From the NCBI RefSeq assembly GCF_019393635.1, contig NC_057862.1, forward strand, positions 264,382,441 to 264,446,440: 64,000 nt of DNA. The letters run 5' to 3'. The notes under the pieces are model-generated. The model saw nothing but the letters and a program-made list of their open reading frames with translations. It ran no database searches and was not told the DNA's origin. The translations under genes and the position numbers were made by a program. Shown piece by piece: positions 46,495-58,010 of this stretch; position 1 is the stretch's first letter; each line of letters begins with the position of its first letter. This stretch comes from Dromiciops gliroides. Taxonomy: Eukaryota > Chordata > Mammalia > Microbiotheria > Microbiotheriidae.

Positions 46495-48298
46495 TCTCAT
46501 TGGAAAAACAACTGACCTAGAAAATAGATTCAGGAGAGATAATATAAGAATTATTGTACTACCTGAAAATCATGGTCCCAAAAAGGCCTGGACAATGTCT
46601 TTTGAGAAATTAACAAAGAAAACTGCCCATAAATACTAGAACCAGAGGGCAAATAAAATTGAAAGTACTGGCCAATCACCACCTGAAAGAGATCCCAAAA
46701 TAAAAACTCCTCAGAATATCATAGCCAAATTTTACAGATCAAGGAGAAAGTATTTCAAGCAGCCAAAAAGAAATCATTCAAATATCATGGAGCTACAGTC
46801 AGAATTACACAGGACTTGGAAGCTTCCACATTAAAGAATTACAGGAATTGGAATATAATATAAAAAAGGCAAAGGAGTTAGGTTTACAACCAAGAATAAT
46901 CTACCCAGGAAAATTAAATATGTTTTTCAGGAAAAAAATGGATATTTAATGAAATAGAGGACTTTCAATAATTTCTGATTAAAAGGCCAGAGTTGAATAA
47001 AAAATTTGACATCCAAATACAAGACTCAGGAGAAACAGAAATATAAACAAGAAACAAGAAAGAAAAACTGTAAGATTTCTATAGGATAAAATAATATTTG
47101 TAAGTCTTAACTTTATTATGAGAGTAATTAGAAGGAGTATATGTAGACAGAGGATGTGGTCATAGGAGACATCAAAGGAATGATAATATTTGTAAGTCTT
47201 AGCAACTTTATTATAAGAATTGGGGGGGAGGGCAGCTAGGTGGTGCAGTGGATAAAGCACTGGTCCTGGATTCAGGAGCACCTGAGTTCAAATCCAGGCT
47301 CAGACACTTGACACTTACTAGCTGTGTGACCCTGGCCAAGTCACTTAACCCTCACTGCACCACAAAATAAAGAATTAGGAATATGTGCAGACAGAGGGTA
47401 ACACTAATGGGATGACACCCCAAAAAACAAAATAAACGGGTAAGAAAGAAATTTCATGGAAGAAGAAGTAGGGGAGAAATGAATGGAGAAAATTTTCTTA
47501 CCAAAAAGAGGCACAAAAGAACTATCATAATGGAGGGAAAGATGGGGGTAGGGCTAGTGGGGAATGATTAAACCTTACTCTCATCAAAGTTGACTCAAAG
47601 AGGAAATAACAAAAACACTCAGTTGGATATAGAAGTCTGTCTTACCCTATGAGGAAGTTTTAAAAAAAGGGATGGTGATAATAGAATGAAGAGAGGAGAT
47701 TGATACAAGGGAGGGCACATGGGGAAGGCAGTGATCAAAAGTAAAACATCTGTGAGAAGGGAAAGGGTATGGGGTTAAAAGTAGGGGGTGGGATAAAGAG
47801 GTTAAAATAGCATGGAGAGAAATAAACAGTCATCATAAGTATAAATGTGAATGGTATGAACTCACCCATTAAATGGAATCAGATAGTAGAATGGATTAAA
47901 AACTATAATCCTACTATATGTTGTTTACAAGAAACATATCTGAAGCAGAGAGATACACATAGGGTAATGTAAGGGGCTGAAACAGAATCTATTATGCTTC
48001 AGTTTGAAGCAAAGAAAGAAGGGGTAGCAATCATGATTTCAGACAAAGCAAAAGGAAAAATAGATCTAGTTAAAAGAGATAAAGAAGGAAACTACATTTT
48101 GCTGAAACGGTACCACAATGAAGTCATATCAATACTTGACATATCTGCACCAAATGGTATAGCATCTAAATTTTTGAGGAATTGAATGAATTACAGGAGG
48201 AAATAGATAATAAAACTATACTAGTGGGGGACCTTAACATCCCCCTCTCAGAACTGGATAAAGCTAACCAAAAATAAACAAGAAAGAAGTTAAAAAAA
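46495..48298 (+). mobile_element. L1 LINE, ORF1 end to endonuclease, sense
   Basis: ORF1 C-terminal domain 46495-47080 (translation shows LIGKTTDLENRF then a NIRIIVLPENHG-like part), inter-ORF spacer 47080-47830 with a SINE, then the ORF2 endonuclease start (CCLQETYLKQRDTH-like) and the frame at 47994-48185. It is cut off at about 48298, where the V3 duplicon starts. Confidence 0.75.
47226..47368 (+). mobile_element. tRNA-derived SINE in L1
   Basis: Sense SINE (GGCAGCTAGGTGGTGCAGTG) flanked by AAGAATTGG / AAGAATTAGG. Confidence 0.85.
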
Positions 48299-49242
48299 GA
48301 AACTCTATAGATGTTTGGGAATAATGGATAGCTGGACAGACACTCTTATCTGCAGAGAACTGCCATCTTCATGTCAGTTGGTAGTTTTTTACTTACCCAC
48401 AAGCACTTTTTATCTGCCAGAGCCATCCTGTCTTGCCTCCCCCAAATATCTGTGGTGGCATGGACTCTCTAAGAAAATATTCTTATCTCTAAGAAAATAT
48501 TCTTATATAATTCATATCTCTGTCATAATGTTTACTTTCAAATTTGAACTATAAAACTGATTGTCAATTGAACTAAAAACATCCTGTAAACCCAGGAACT
48601 AGGGAATTAATAAATTCAGACCTGGCTATTGCAAGGACTGCACATGCTTCCCTTCCAACTGCTTAAAACCTCATTGGAATCTCTTGAGAGAGGATTCCCA
48701 AGCAACTGCATGTAATTGAGTTGCTGAGAAGGATACAGATAAGTGCTTGTCTTTATAACTATGATTCACTTCTCTTATGTTTTTGTGGGGGGAAGGTTTC
48801 AGGTTAACAGAGGGAACAAGGAGAAGTTTTTGTTCTTTAAGTATGGTAGTGCTGTGGACATACACAAGTTTGATAGCCAAATGGATAGAAGAATGGAAAA
48901 GTGTGAAACCTGAGGTGACCTGAGTGAAAAGGTCAGACAACAGATTACAAAGAGTTAAGAAGTACCTTAAGGAAGGTATATGCTTTTTCTATGAGTTATA
49001 GAAAGTGAAAAGATTTGGAAAGAGCTTGAAGACAGTGAGGTTTTTTTAGGCTTGGGAATCTAAGATATATATTTGTTTTTCTATTTCCACTTATTTTTTT
49101 TCCAGTTACATATAAAGGTAGTTTTCAACATTCATTTTCATAAGATTTAGAGTTCCAAATTTTTCTCCCTCTCCCTTTTTCTCCCCCTCCATAAGACAGC
49201 AACCAATCTGACAGGGGTTATATATGTACAATCTACAAGTGC

Positions 49243-49395
49243 TCTTTTTTTTTTTTTTTTTAGTGAGCAATTGGGGTTAAGTGACTTGCCAGGGTCACAA
49301 GCTAGTAAGTGTTAAGTGTCTGAGGCCGGATTTGAACTCAGGTACTCCTGACTCCAGGCCGGTGCTTATCCACTGTGCCACCTAGCCGCCCCCTT
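49243..49395 (-). mobile_element. tRNA-derived SINE in L1
   Basis: Antisense SINE with several small deletions relative to its relatives. Confidence 0.8.
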
Positions 49396-49753
49396 TTATT
49401 TTTGTTTTTAGTCAGTGTTCAGTCAATATCAGTTCTTTCTCTTAGAATGGAGAGCAAGCTTCATTAGACCCTTTGGATTGTTCTTGGGATCATTGCATTG
49501 CTGTGAGTAGTCAAGTCATTCACAATTGGTCATAGAATAATACTGATGTCACTGTGCACAGTGTCTTCCTAGTTCTGCTTACTTCACTATACAGTTCATA
49601 TGAGTTTCTCCAGGTTTCTCTAAATCATCCTGCCTTGTCACTTCTCACAGCACAATAAATTCCATTACAACCATATACCACAGCTTCTTTAGTCATTCCC
49701 CAATTATTGGACATTCCTTTGATTTCCCAATTCTTAGCCACCACAAAGAGTTG

Positions 49754-50329
49754 TGTGGTAAAAAATGAAAGTTTTTAACTAAAATTTAAAAGTTGAATGC
49801 ACATTACTGAAGGACCGCCAGTTTTTGAAGGACTGCACTTTCGGGGAGGAGACCGTGACGAATAGCCGTGTGCCTGCTGATGCTCGGTGAGAGCGTGACC
49901 AAGCACTCCACTTCCGGGGTGCGAGCTTAAAAATGAGGAGAGAATGGAAGTGGGGTCTCTCACCTCTCGGCCACACACTCTGGCTCAGGTTTGACGGCGT
50001 GTTCGGGTGATCGGCCCTGGTCCTTGGTGGCAACACGTGCTTGACACTGTTCTCCAGCCTGAGAGGTAGCTTTGGGATTCGGTGAAGTTTTATTAAAAGA
50101 ATATAGACTAAGCTTAGATCTAAGACTATTTATTTGTATTTCTACTTTCCTATTTCCCTAATCAGTATCCACCTGTTTGTTGGCTAATTAATTCCCAAAC
50201 AATAAAAGCTAAGTAATCCATCACTAATTAAAGCTCAGAGGTTTCTTTCTCTTACTGGTCTGGGAGATATATAAGGGAAAGGTCACAAGGGGAATTTAAT
50301 TCTCCTTATATCCAATTTTAAATCTCACA
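49754..50329 (-). mobile_element. Solo LTR4, antisense, in L1
   Basis: Reverse complement of LTR4, with perfect 4-bp duplication GTTG (49750-49753, 50330-50333). Contains CACGTG near 50034. Fossil. Confidence 0.9.
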
Positions 50330-51421
50330 GTTGCTATAAATATTTTTTGTACAATGTTCCCCCCTTTTCTCTTTTTCACAATTACTATTGTTAACTGTTT
50401 CCCTCCATGTCTTATTCCCTTCCCCATGATATTTACTCTATTATATATCTTTTTCACCTTATCCCTCTTCAAAAGGGGTTTGCTTCTGGACTGTCCCCCT
50501 CCCCCCAATCTGCCCTCCTTTCTTTTGCCCCTTCCTCTTTGTGCCCTTCCTCTCGAATTTTCCTTCAGGATTAGAATAGATTATTCCACCCAATTGAGTG
50601 TGCATGTTAATCTGTCCTTGAGCCAACTCTGATGAAATGAAAGTCTTTGAGCTTATTCTGATGAGTGTAAAGTTCATTTACTTCCCTGCTCGTCCCCCAT
50701 CTCTTCCCCCAATCCATAAACCTTTTCCTGTTTCTTTCATGTGTGATGTCACCCTATGCTACCAATGTCCTTTCCCTTCCCTTCCCCCAGTGCATTCCTC
50801 TCACCCCTCAATTTTACTCTAAAAATATCATCCAGGGACAAAGCATCCACCTGGACCTAGGGGGACCCCAGCCCCAATATGGCCTCAGACATAAGACACC
50901 CACCCACTTCACAACCCCAGGCATGTCTCTAACTCCAACTTTTTATGTTTCTCTAGGGTCTTGTATTTGAAAGTCAAATTTTCCATTCCACGTCAGGTCT
51001 TTCATCACAAATACCAGAAAGTCCTCTTTTTCTTTGAAGTCCCATGTTTTCCTCTGAAAGAGTAGTTTTGTTAAATAACTATACTCAGTTTTGCTGTATA
51101 GGCCAAGATATATTTTATAGTAACAGAGATTAACTGTATTCCATAAGTTGTTTTCAATTGTTCTTTTTCCTGTAGGTTACATATAAATGATAGGACAATG
51201 CAAAATGTAAGGCCTGTATCAGAGGAGGAAACAACAGGGAGACAAACTGACCCAGCTCGGGCTGAATCAAATACAAAATTCAACAATCTCAAAAGCTGAC
51301 TAGAGAATAATTTGTATTTTTGTCAGCATTCTAATGGCCCCTCATGAGAACAACCTTTTCTAATAAGTAAAGCATTAATATAAAATGGACAGAAGCCAGA
51401 AAAATCTTCTTTCCCCAGTGT

Positions 51422-51435
51422 ACAGTAGGTGGCAG
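51422..51435 (+). promoter_or_regulatory. CTCF-like motif upstream of V3
   Basis: Same 14-base motif, about 1.06 kb before the V3 ATG, same orientation. It is unchanged even though surrounding sequence has diverged. Confidence 0.6.
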
Positions 51436-52366
51436 CAGACTTGAATTGATCCTGGAAGAGCTCCCCTACAGTCTGACACTCAGCCTATACCTGTCCCAGA
51501 TACTCCAGAAGAAATATACATTCCCCTGAGGATATTTTGTCATTTTCTCACCACACACAAGTCCTCTGAGAAACAAAACAGGGGGTTTTTTTAGAGGTTC
51601 CAGGAGATTCTGTGGACTTTATCTATGTCCTCTCCATTTTGTCTCAATTCATCCAGCTCAAAGAAGGTTATGTGCTTGGGTGTACTGGAAACTAGCTATC
51701 CAGGAGGAAAAATGTATGCATGATATACTTTTAAGTTCAATCTATGTTATTATGATTTTTAAAAAATTATTATCTTTTTTAAAAATCTCAAAAATTAAAA
51801 AAAACCATTTTATTCAAGCCCTGATTTTCAGAGTCTGCTGATTCTGAAGTATAAGTGCTTACAATGAAAACTTAAAAATCACCTCTCTTATGCCAACAGA
51901 GCATATCCTGGACATAAGGGACCATGAGTAGGATTTGTAGTAAACATGAAGTCCTGTTCCAAAGAGAATGAGCAAAAGAATAGCCCTAAGCAAGGAAAGA
52001 TGCCTAGGAGTAAGCTCAGAAATGCCACCTTGGCCTTTAGAAAAATGATTCCTAAGGTAGATTCAATATCTGCTGAGAATCAAAAACGACAAAGACTATC
52101 CTAATTAGAAATGGCACTGGGATAAGCTGGGAAAATATCAGAAACAGAAAAAAGCCTAATGAGCATTCTTGTGGCATTACAAGTAAATTAGAGTGAGGGA
52201 GAATGATAGACACTGAGTCTTTATCAATGGTATTTGGATTCTGTATCACTAACCTTGCTCAAGATTTTAGAACAAATTCTGGTGGGAAAATTCTCTCTGC
52301 AGCTCAGGGAGGGGACTCATCACAGAGGGAGACAGTTGCTCTTCCTCATACTAAACAGAGAAAGAC

Positions 52367-52400
52367 ATGCAAATCAGGCTCCTCCCTCTAGGGATGAAAA
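52367..52400 (+). promoter_or_regulatory. V3 promoter: octamer, altered TATA-like box
   Basis: ATGCAAAT at 52367-52374. The TATA-like stretch reads GATGAAAA here instead of GATAAAAA, one base weaker than in V1 and V2. Confidence 0.75.
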
Positions 52401-52485
52401 CCAGCACAAAACCTGTGTCTGCAGCTCTGGGAGAGGAGCTTTTCCTTGTGTCTCCCCCAAGGACTGATATTGTAGAACTTGAACA

Positions 52486-52911
52486 ATGGGTTTTGGACTG
52501 AATGGAATTTTCATTCTGACTCTTTTACAAGGTCTTTTGTTTGTTTTTGACTAAGGAAACACTCTTTGAAGTGATGTATTTGTGATTTAATGACTCTTTG
52601 TTTGCAGGTGTCCATTGTGATGTTCAACTGGTAGAGTCTGGGGGTGATGTGAGACAGCCTGGAGCATCTCTTCAACTTTCCTACAAAACTTCTGGATTCA
52701 CCTTCAGCAGCTATAGAATGAACTGGGTCCGCCAGACTCCAGGGAAGGGGCTGGAGTGGGTCTCACGTATTGATAGTAGAGGAAGCACATACTATGCAGA
52801 CTCTGTGAAAGGTCGATTCACCATCTCCAGGGATGACAGCAACAGCATGCTGCACCTGCAAATGAATTCCCTCAAAGCTGAGGACACAGCCATGTATTAT
52901 TATGCAGGAGA
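52486..52911 (+). CDS. IGHV: Immunoglobulin heavy-chain variable segment V3: open frame but both disulfide cysteines replaced
   Basis: Third IGHV segment. Leader exon 52486-52531 encodes the same signal peptide; acceptor AG ends at 52607; V exon 52608-52911 reads GVHC then DVQLVESGG. The frame is open throughout, with [15 protein letters not shown]2 IDSRGST and FR3 [16 protein letters not shown]. Two defects stand out. The first cysteine codon is TAC (Tyr) at 52682-52684 (LSYKTS), and the second is TAT (Tyr) at 52901-52903 (MYYYAG), so the canonical intradomain disulfide cannot form. The leader donor reads GTCTTT instead of GTAGTT because about 8 bases present in V1 and V2 are missing. The recombination signal is the best of the three, so the segment could still rearrange. 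I infer an ORF-type or recently dying V segment. A sequencing error at both sites is possible but unlikely. Confidence 0.9.
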
Positions 52912-52949
52912 CACAGTGAGAGAAAGGAGCATGAATCCAGACATAAACC
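52912..52949 (+). promoter_or_regulatory. V3 recombination signal sequence (23-RSS type)
   Basis: Heptamer CACAGTG at 52912-52918, 22-bp spacer, nonamer ACATAAACC at 52941-52949. The nonamer is one base closer to consensus than in V1 and V2 although the coding part is damaged. Confidence 0.9.
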
Positions 52950-53229
52950 TCACTCAGAGTGGTCATGTGGATAATGACATAGAGAGAGAATTCAAGAACA
53001 CTGAGCACAAGGAGACCCCTTATAATAACAGGTGAAGAATGAGGCTAAAACATCCTTCAAGGTCTGTTGTTCTTTCTAATTCGCAGTGAATTCTCAGATC
53101 TTCTCCATCCATCTATCCATCCATCCATCCACCCATCCAACTGTTTGTATGCATGTATGTATGTATGTATATATGTACATACACATGTGTGTATGGTATT
53201 TGTGTGTATGTGCATGTATCTGTGATGGA

Positions 53230-54189
53230 AAAGTGGAGTCATGTAACCCATCCCAAGTAACCCAGGACATCAGGCACCTTGGAGGAGTTGTCTACTACAG
53301 CTGTCCTTTGCTTCTTTTGGGGGGGGGGGGTCAGACTGAGCTTGAGATCACCAGTAGTGGTTTGGTCTGTCTACTTAGGGGTTATTGCCTTTTTTAGAGG
53401 AGACAGATGTATCGAGCTGCCAACTCCCTTAAGTTTTGTCATGGAAGGGTGGAATAAAAAGAATTGGTAGAGTGTTTTCCATCTGATATGCAGGACATCC
53501 TTGTGCAGACGTCATTTCTAATACACCCAATATCCAGGTGTTAGTTGCAAGGCAGGTCCAGAACTGGGTCCTTAGAAAATGACTGAGAAGAAAGATGGTT
53601 AAGGTCTTGAAGGTTGTGAGTGAGTGCCCTATAGTAGGACAGAAGGGAAACCTTGGTGGTGAGGGAGATGCCCTGGTGGGGCATGGGAAACACAATGACA
53701 ATTTCAAAGGGTGAAAGGGAAAACTGCCCAAAAGAGGTTACCTGGTGATTCAGAAAAACTAGGGGCAGTGCTCCAGACCAAAGCAAACTCAAATCATCTA
53801 AAGATTTGCAAGCTGAACTTTCATAACCCCATTGAGATGCTGTACCAGAATCAAGGATTGAGGGTGATAAGCTCAGTCTGTGTGGATGCTGAAGAACTGT
53901 CCAAGCATCCAATTGATGGGAGACAAATGAACCCATGAAATGTGTTCCTCTGTCACTATGGACTTCTATGGGGATCCCCCAGGTGGGAAAATCCTTTTTA
54001 ATAAACACTTGGCTACAATTCTTTTAGTGGCTTTACTGCAAGGAAAATCTTTTGCTAACCAGGAAAACCTATAGACCATGACTAATATAACCTTATGTCC
54101 AGACAAGGGTGAGAGTTGAATAAAATCAATATGACAGACTTGAAAGGGGGTCTCATAGAAAGGGAATTTTCCCAGGGACATTTGGCCAT
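53230..54189 (-). mobile_element. Endogenous retrovirus fragment (integrase)
   Basis: Minus strand shows integrase-core similarity: a DFIQLSPLSGHK stretch near 54120 and VHSDRGTHF near 53935, then C-terminal integrase-like sequence toward 53540. 53230-53540 may be the following viral part. No LTR seen. Several breaks; fossil. Confidence 0.65.
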
Positions 54190-54539
54190 TTCTAAATTGG
54201 GGGATGACTTGTATTCATATAATTTTGATTCAGTTCTCTATATATTTGAGAAATGAAGCCTTTGTCAAAAACATTGGCTGAAAAACTTGTTTCTCAGCTT
54301 TCTTCTTTCCTTCTAATCTTGGTTGCATTGGTTTTCCCCTTCGTAATAAAACCTTTTTAATTGGAGTTCAAGTGAAAAATTAATTGGAGTAAATTTAAAG
54401 AATAACCAAAACAATTAGATGAAAAAATATATATATATAATTGCAAAGGTTTTCAGAGTTCTGCCTTCTTTGGTATATTAAAATATAATATTACATTTTT
54501 ACTTTTCAGTTATTTGAATTTTGTGTCTAATATTTGTTG

Positions 54540-55215
54540 GCATTTACGTGTAAAACAATTTTAGCATTCACTTAAAAATTTTGAGTTTCAAATTCCCTCC
54601 ATGGTCCTATCCCCTAAATAAGAAGGCAGGCAATGTAATATACATTATACATGTGCAGTCATGCAAAACATATTTCCTCATTAGTCATATGAAAAAAGCA
54701 CAGACAAAAACCCCAAAATAAACAAGAAAAATAAAGTTTTAAAAAGTGTGTTTTCATCTTTATTCAGATTCTATTATTCTTTCTCTGGAGGTGGATAACA
54801 TTTTTCATTATAAGTGCTTGGAAATTGTCTTGGATTATGTGATTGCTGACAATAGTTAAGCCTTTCACAGTTTGATCATCATCCAGTATTGTTGCTGTGG
54901 ACACTGTTCTTTTGCTTCTGCCCATTTTACTTTGTAATAGTTCATTTAAGTCTTCTATTCCTAAATGCTATTAAATTGTGCATACTCTTCCACCAAACAA
55001 TAGCACTAATAAGTTTGTATTCTAAAAGGGCTAAAAAAGAGGAAAAGACCCTATCTGTACAGTGATATAATATCAGCTTTTTTGTGGTGGCAAATAATTG
55101 GAAATTGAGATGATGTCTATTAACTAGAGAATGAATGAACAAGTTGTGGTATATGATTATGATGGAGTACTATGAGAGATGATGAGGCAGATGTTTTCAG
55201 AAAAACCTGGAAGAA
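54540..55215. mobile_element. Nested L1 3' end with 5' inversion
   Basis: 54540-54960 is an antisense L1 3' end; 54961-55215 is the adjoining upstream part of L1 in the opposite orientation. This is the arrangement produced by twin priming. Confidence 0.6.
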
Positions 55216-55366
55216 AATTTCCCTCCACAGTGTTTTAAATCAGTTCAAAACTACAAAAGTCCTTTAGGGTACTGATTTTCCCATATCTGCTCCAACATTT
55301 GTCATTTTCTTTTTTTGCAATATTATCCAATCTCATAACTGTGAGGTGGAACTTCATAGTAGTTTT

Positions 55367-55550
55367 TTTTTAAATTATTTTTATTTTTATTTATTTATTT
55401 ATATGTTTTTGCGGGGCAATGGGGGTTAAGTGACTTGCCCAGGGTCATACAGCTAGTAAGTATCAAGTGTCTGAGGCTGGATTTGAACTCAACTCAGGTA
55501 CTCCTGAATCCATGGCCAGTGCTTTATCCACTGCGCCACCTAGCTGCCCC
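55367..55550 (-). mobile_element. tRNA-derived SINE in L1
   Basis: Antisense SINE; target duplication GAACTTCATAGTAGTTTT / GAACTTCATAATAGTTTT. Confidence 0.9.
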
Positions 55551-56140
55551 TGAACTTCATAATAGTTTTAATTTACATTTATCCAATCATTAGTGATTTA
55601 GAGCACTTTTTTCATATGATAATCAACATCTTTCATTTTAAACTACCTGTCATGTCTTTGACTTTTTGTCAGTTGGGTAATGACTTGTATTCTTATAAAT
55701 TTGACTCCATTTTCTATATATTTGAGAAATGAGACCATTAAGGAGAAACAAGTGTAAGTTTTTTCACAGTTCATCATTATAAATTACAGATTTACATAAA
55801 TTATCTTCCCATGTACAATGGTAGAGAATTTAACCTTATTGAATTCCTTAAGATTTTCCTTCACATTTACCTCTTTATGGTTCTCTTGAGCCTTGTGTTT
55901 GAAAGTCAACTTTTTTATTTAGCTCTTCTCTTTTAATCAGGGATGGTTGAAAGTCCTCTATTCTATTAAATATCAATTTCCCCTCAAAACAATCTTGCTG
56001 GGTAGGTAGGTGATTCTTTGTTTTAATGCTAGCTTTTTTGCCCTCTGGAATATCATGTCCCGAGACCTTTGAATCTTTAATGTAGAAGCAGCAAAATCTT
56101 GTGTGATCCTGACTGAGGTTCCACAATATGAATTTGAATT

Positions 56141-56727
56141 GCTTTTTATGAAAGACAGTATAGAAGGTCTGATGGGGGTGGGGCTGTTATGCCAAGGCAG
56201 GAGTGGAGCCCAACCCCACAGTCAGACTGACACAGATCCAGTTTCAGACAGCATAGAACTGACATAGAATCAGAGAAACAAATCTAAAGAGGAGCTTTCA
56301 GAGCTGCCCTGAGAAAGTGATCTATTCCAGAATGTGCAAGAGGAAGATGGCTTTGGTTATCAGATATTACCTCTTCCATAGTATTAGAATGTAAGATGCC
56401 TCCCAACAAAACCAGCTCTTGTTCTGGGAAAGAGTTCTTCAAAACATCTCAAAGGATGAAAATGATGGGGGACCTGAACTTTTCCTCCAGGATGTATGGA
56501 GGACATGGATCTTGAGATTTAAAGCAGCTGTGTTCCAGGAAAGGAATAAAGAAGGGCTTGAGAACATAAGGCAGAACTAAATTCCAAAACACTCCAATCT
56601 TATCAAATCAGTTTTCCTCAATATTGGGTCCAAGAAATCCCCAGGCAAGGGATTTCCTTCTCTTTTCCAGGGTAGCACTGTCACAGACATAGCTTCTGGG
56701 AAGTTGTTCAGTGATTTGGGTAGTCAG
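56141..56727. other. Unassigned DNA
   Basis: Near-normal GC sequence. It may be the continuation of an L1 or retroviral element, but I cannot assign it. Confidence 0.35.
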
Positions 56728-56742
56728 AAGAATAATGATACA

Positions 56743-57542
56743 TACTATTAATAAAAGAAATGCAAATTAAAACAACTCTGAGGTATCACCTCACACTTAC
56801 CAGAGTGGCAAATATAACAAAAAGGACAATATTGGATATTGGAGAGAATATTAGAAAATTGGCACACTAATCCATAGTTGGTATAGTTTTGGAAGTATGC
56901 CCTAAGGACTATAGAACTGTGCATACCCTTTGATCCAGCAATACCATTGCTTGGTTATATATCCCAAAGACATTCCAAAAAAGAGAAAAAGACCCATTTG
57001 CTAAAAAAATTATTTGTAGCAGCTCTTTTTGTAGTTACTAAGAATTGAAAATGAAAGGAATGCCCATCAATTGGGGAATGGCTAAACAAGTTGTGGTATA
57101 TGATGGTAATGGAATATAAGAAGTGACAAGAAGGATAATTTTAGAAAGGCCTGGAAAGAATTGTATGAAACTGATATATAGTGAAGTGAACAAAACCAAG
57201 AGAGCATTGTGCACAGTGACAACAATGTTGTTTGATGAAGAACTGTGAATGACTTAAATATTCTCAGCATACTATCTACCTCCAGAGAAAGAATTCATAT
57301 TGATGAAACACAGACTAAAGCATGCTATTTTTCACTTTCTTTCATTTTTAAAAATTTTATGCAAGTTTTGTTATACAAATGACTTATATAGTAATGTTTT
57401 ATATAATTGTGCTTGTATAACCTAATTGTACACATATTAACTATAGCTTACTGCCTCAGGGGAAGGTGGAGGGTAGGAGAGAAGGAGGGATAAATTTTGT
57501 AACTCAAAAGTTTAAATAAAGATGTTTATTATTTTTTTTTTA
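56743..57542 (+). mobile_element. L1 3' end, 5'-truncated, sense
   Basis: ORF2 C-terminal and 3' UTR with A/T tail; perfect 15-bp target duplication AAGAATAATGATACA at 56728-56742 and 57543-57557. Confidence 0.9.
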
Positions 57543-57557
57543 AAGAATAATGATACA

Positions 57558-57826
57558 ACTGTTCACCAGTACTGGAACCCTCTTACCTGAAGGTGGGAGG
57601 AGTTCCATTTTGCCCATTGGGGATAGATTGGGGGCTACTTGGATTGGGAACAGCTACTTTGTCCTAAATGAGAGAGAACATATCATTCTCAGGCCCAGTA
57701 CAACATAGTAGTACTTGAGTTTTGATATTGACAATGGATCCACTTCCAAACCACTGCTATTCTTGTTAGAGGTTCAATCTATTTGGTTGTTTAATATGTT
57801 TCTAGTTGGTGCTGATGAGCCCCATC
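57558..57826. other. Unassigned DNA
   Basis: Likely older single-copy DNA that received the flanking insertions. Confidence 0.4.
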
Positions 57827-57839
57827 AAAAACTATATGC

Positions 57840-57997
57840 GGGGCAGCTAGGTGGCCACAGTGGATAGAGCACTGGGCCCTGGATTCAGGAGTACCTGAGT
57901 TCAAATCCAGCCCTCAGGACAACTTAACACTTACTAGCTGTGTGACCCTGGGCAAGTCACTTACCCCAATTGCCTCACTAAAAAAAAAAATTAAAAA
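57840..57997 (+). mobile_element. tRNA-derived SINE
   Basis: Sense SINE; 13-bp target duplication AAAAACTATATGC at 57827-57839 and 57998-58010. A-box-like AGTGGATAGAG and B-box-like GAGTTCAAATCC are visible. Confidence 0.9.
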
Positions 57998-58010
57998 AAA
58001 AACTATATGC

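Larger units (their letters stand above)
49071..51104 (-). mobile_element. L1 inserted in the V3 duplicon, antisense
   Basis: Antisense L1: T-rich 3' end at left, ORF2 end to about 50350, then a jump to 5'/ORF1-side sequence 50365-51075, so the middle is deleted. Flanked by AAGATATAT (49062-49070, 51105-51113). Carries a SINE and a solo LTR4. Confidence 0.75.
48305..53215 (+). repeat. V3 duplicon, split by an L1
   Basis: 48305-49070 and 51103-53100 together match the uninterrupted V1 unit 22780-25850. An antisense L1 (49071-51104) separates the halves. After the V exon there is a CCATCCAT-like run (53105-53140) and an ATGT-like run (53147-53215) where the other units have related short repeats. 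Confidence 0.85.
54190..56140 (-). mobile_element. L1 LINE, antisense, with nested L1
   Basis: Antisense ORF2 end 54190-54370, a nested second L1 (54540-55215), antisense ORF2 C-terminal part 55215-55740 with SINE, then ORF1-type sequence 55800-56140. No intact ORF. Confidence 0.65.

Noticed and set aside
57840-57997. tRNA gene (A and B box present)
   Set aside because: It is the tRNA-like head of a SINE with tail and target duplication; no cloverleaf of a functional tRNA.
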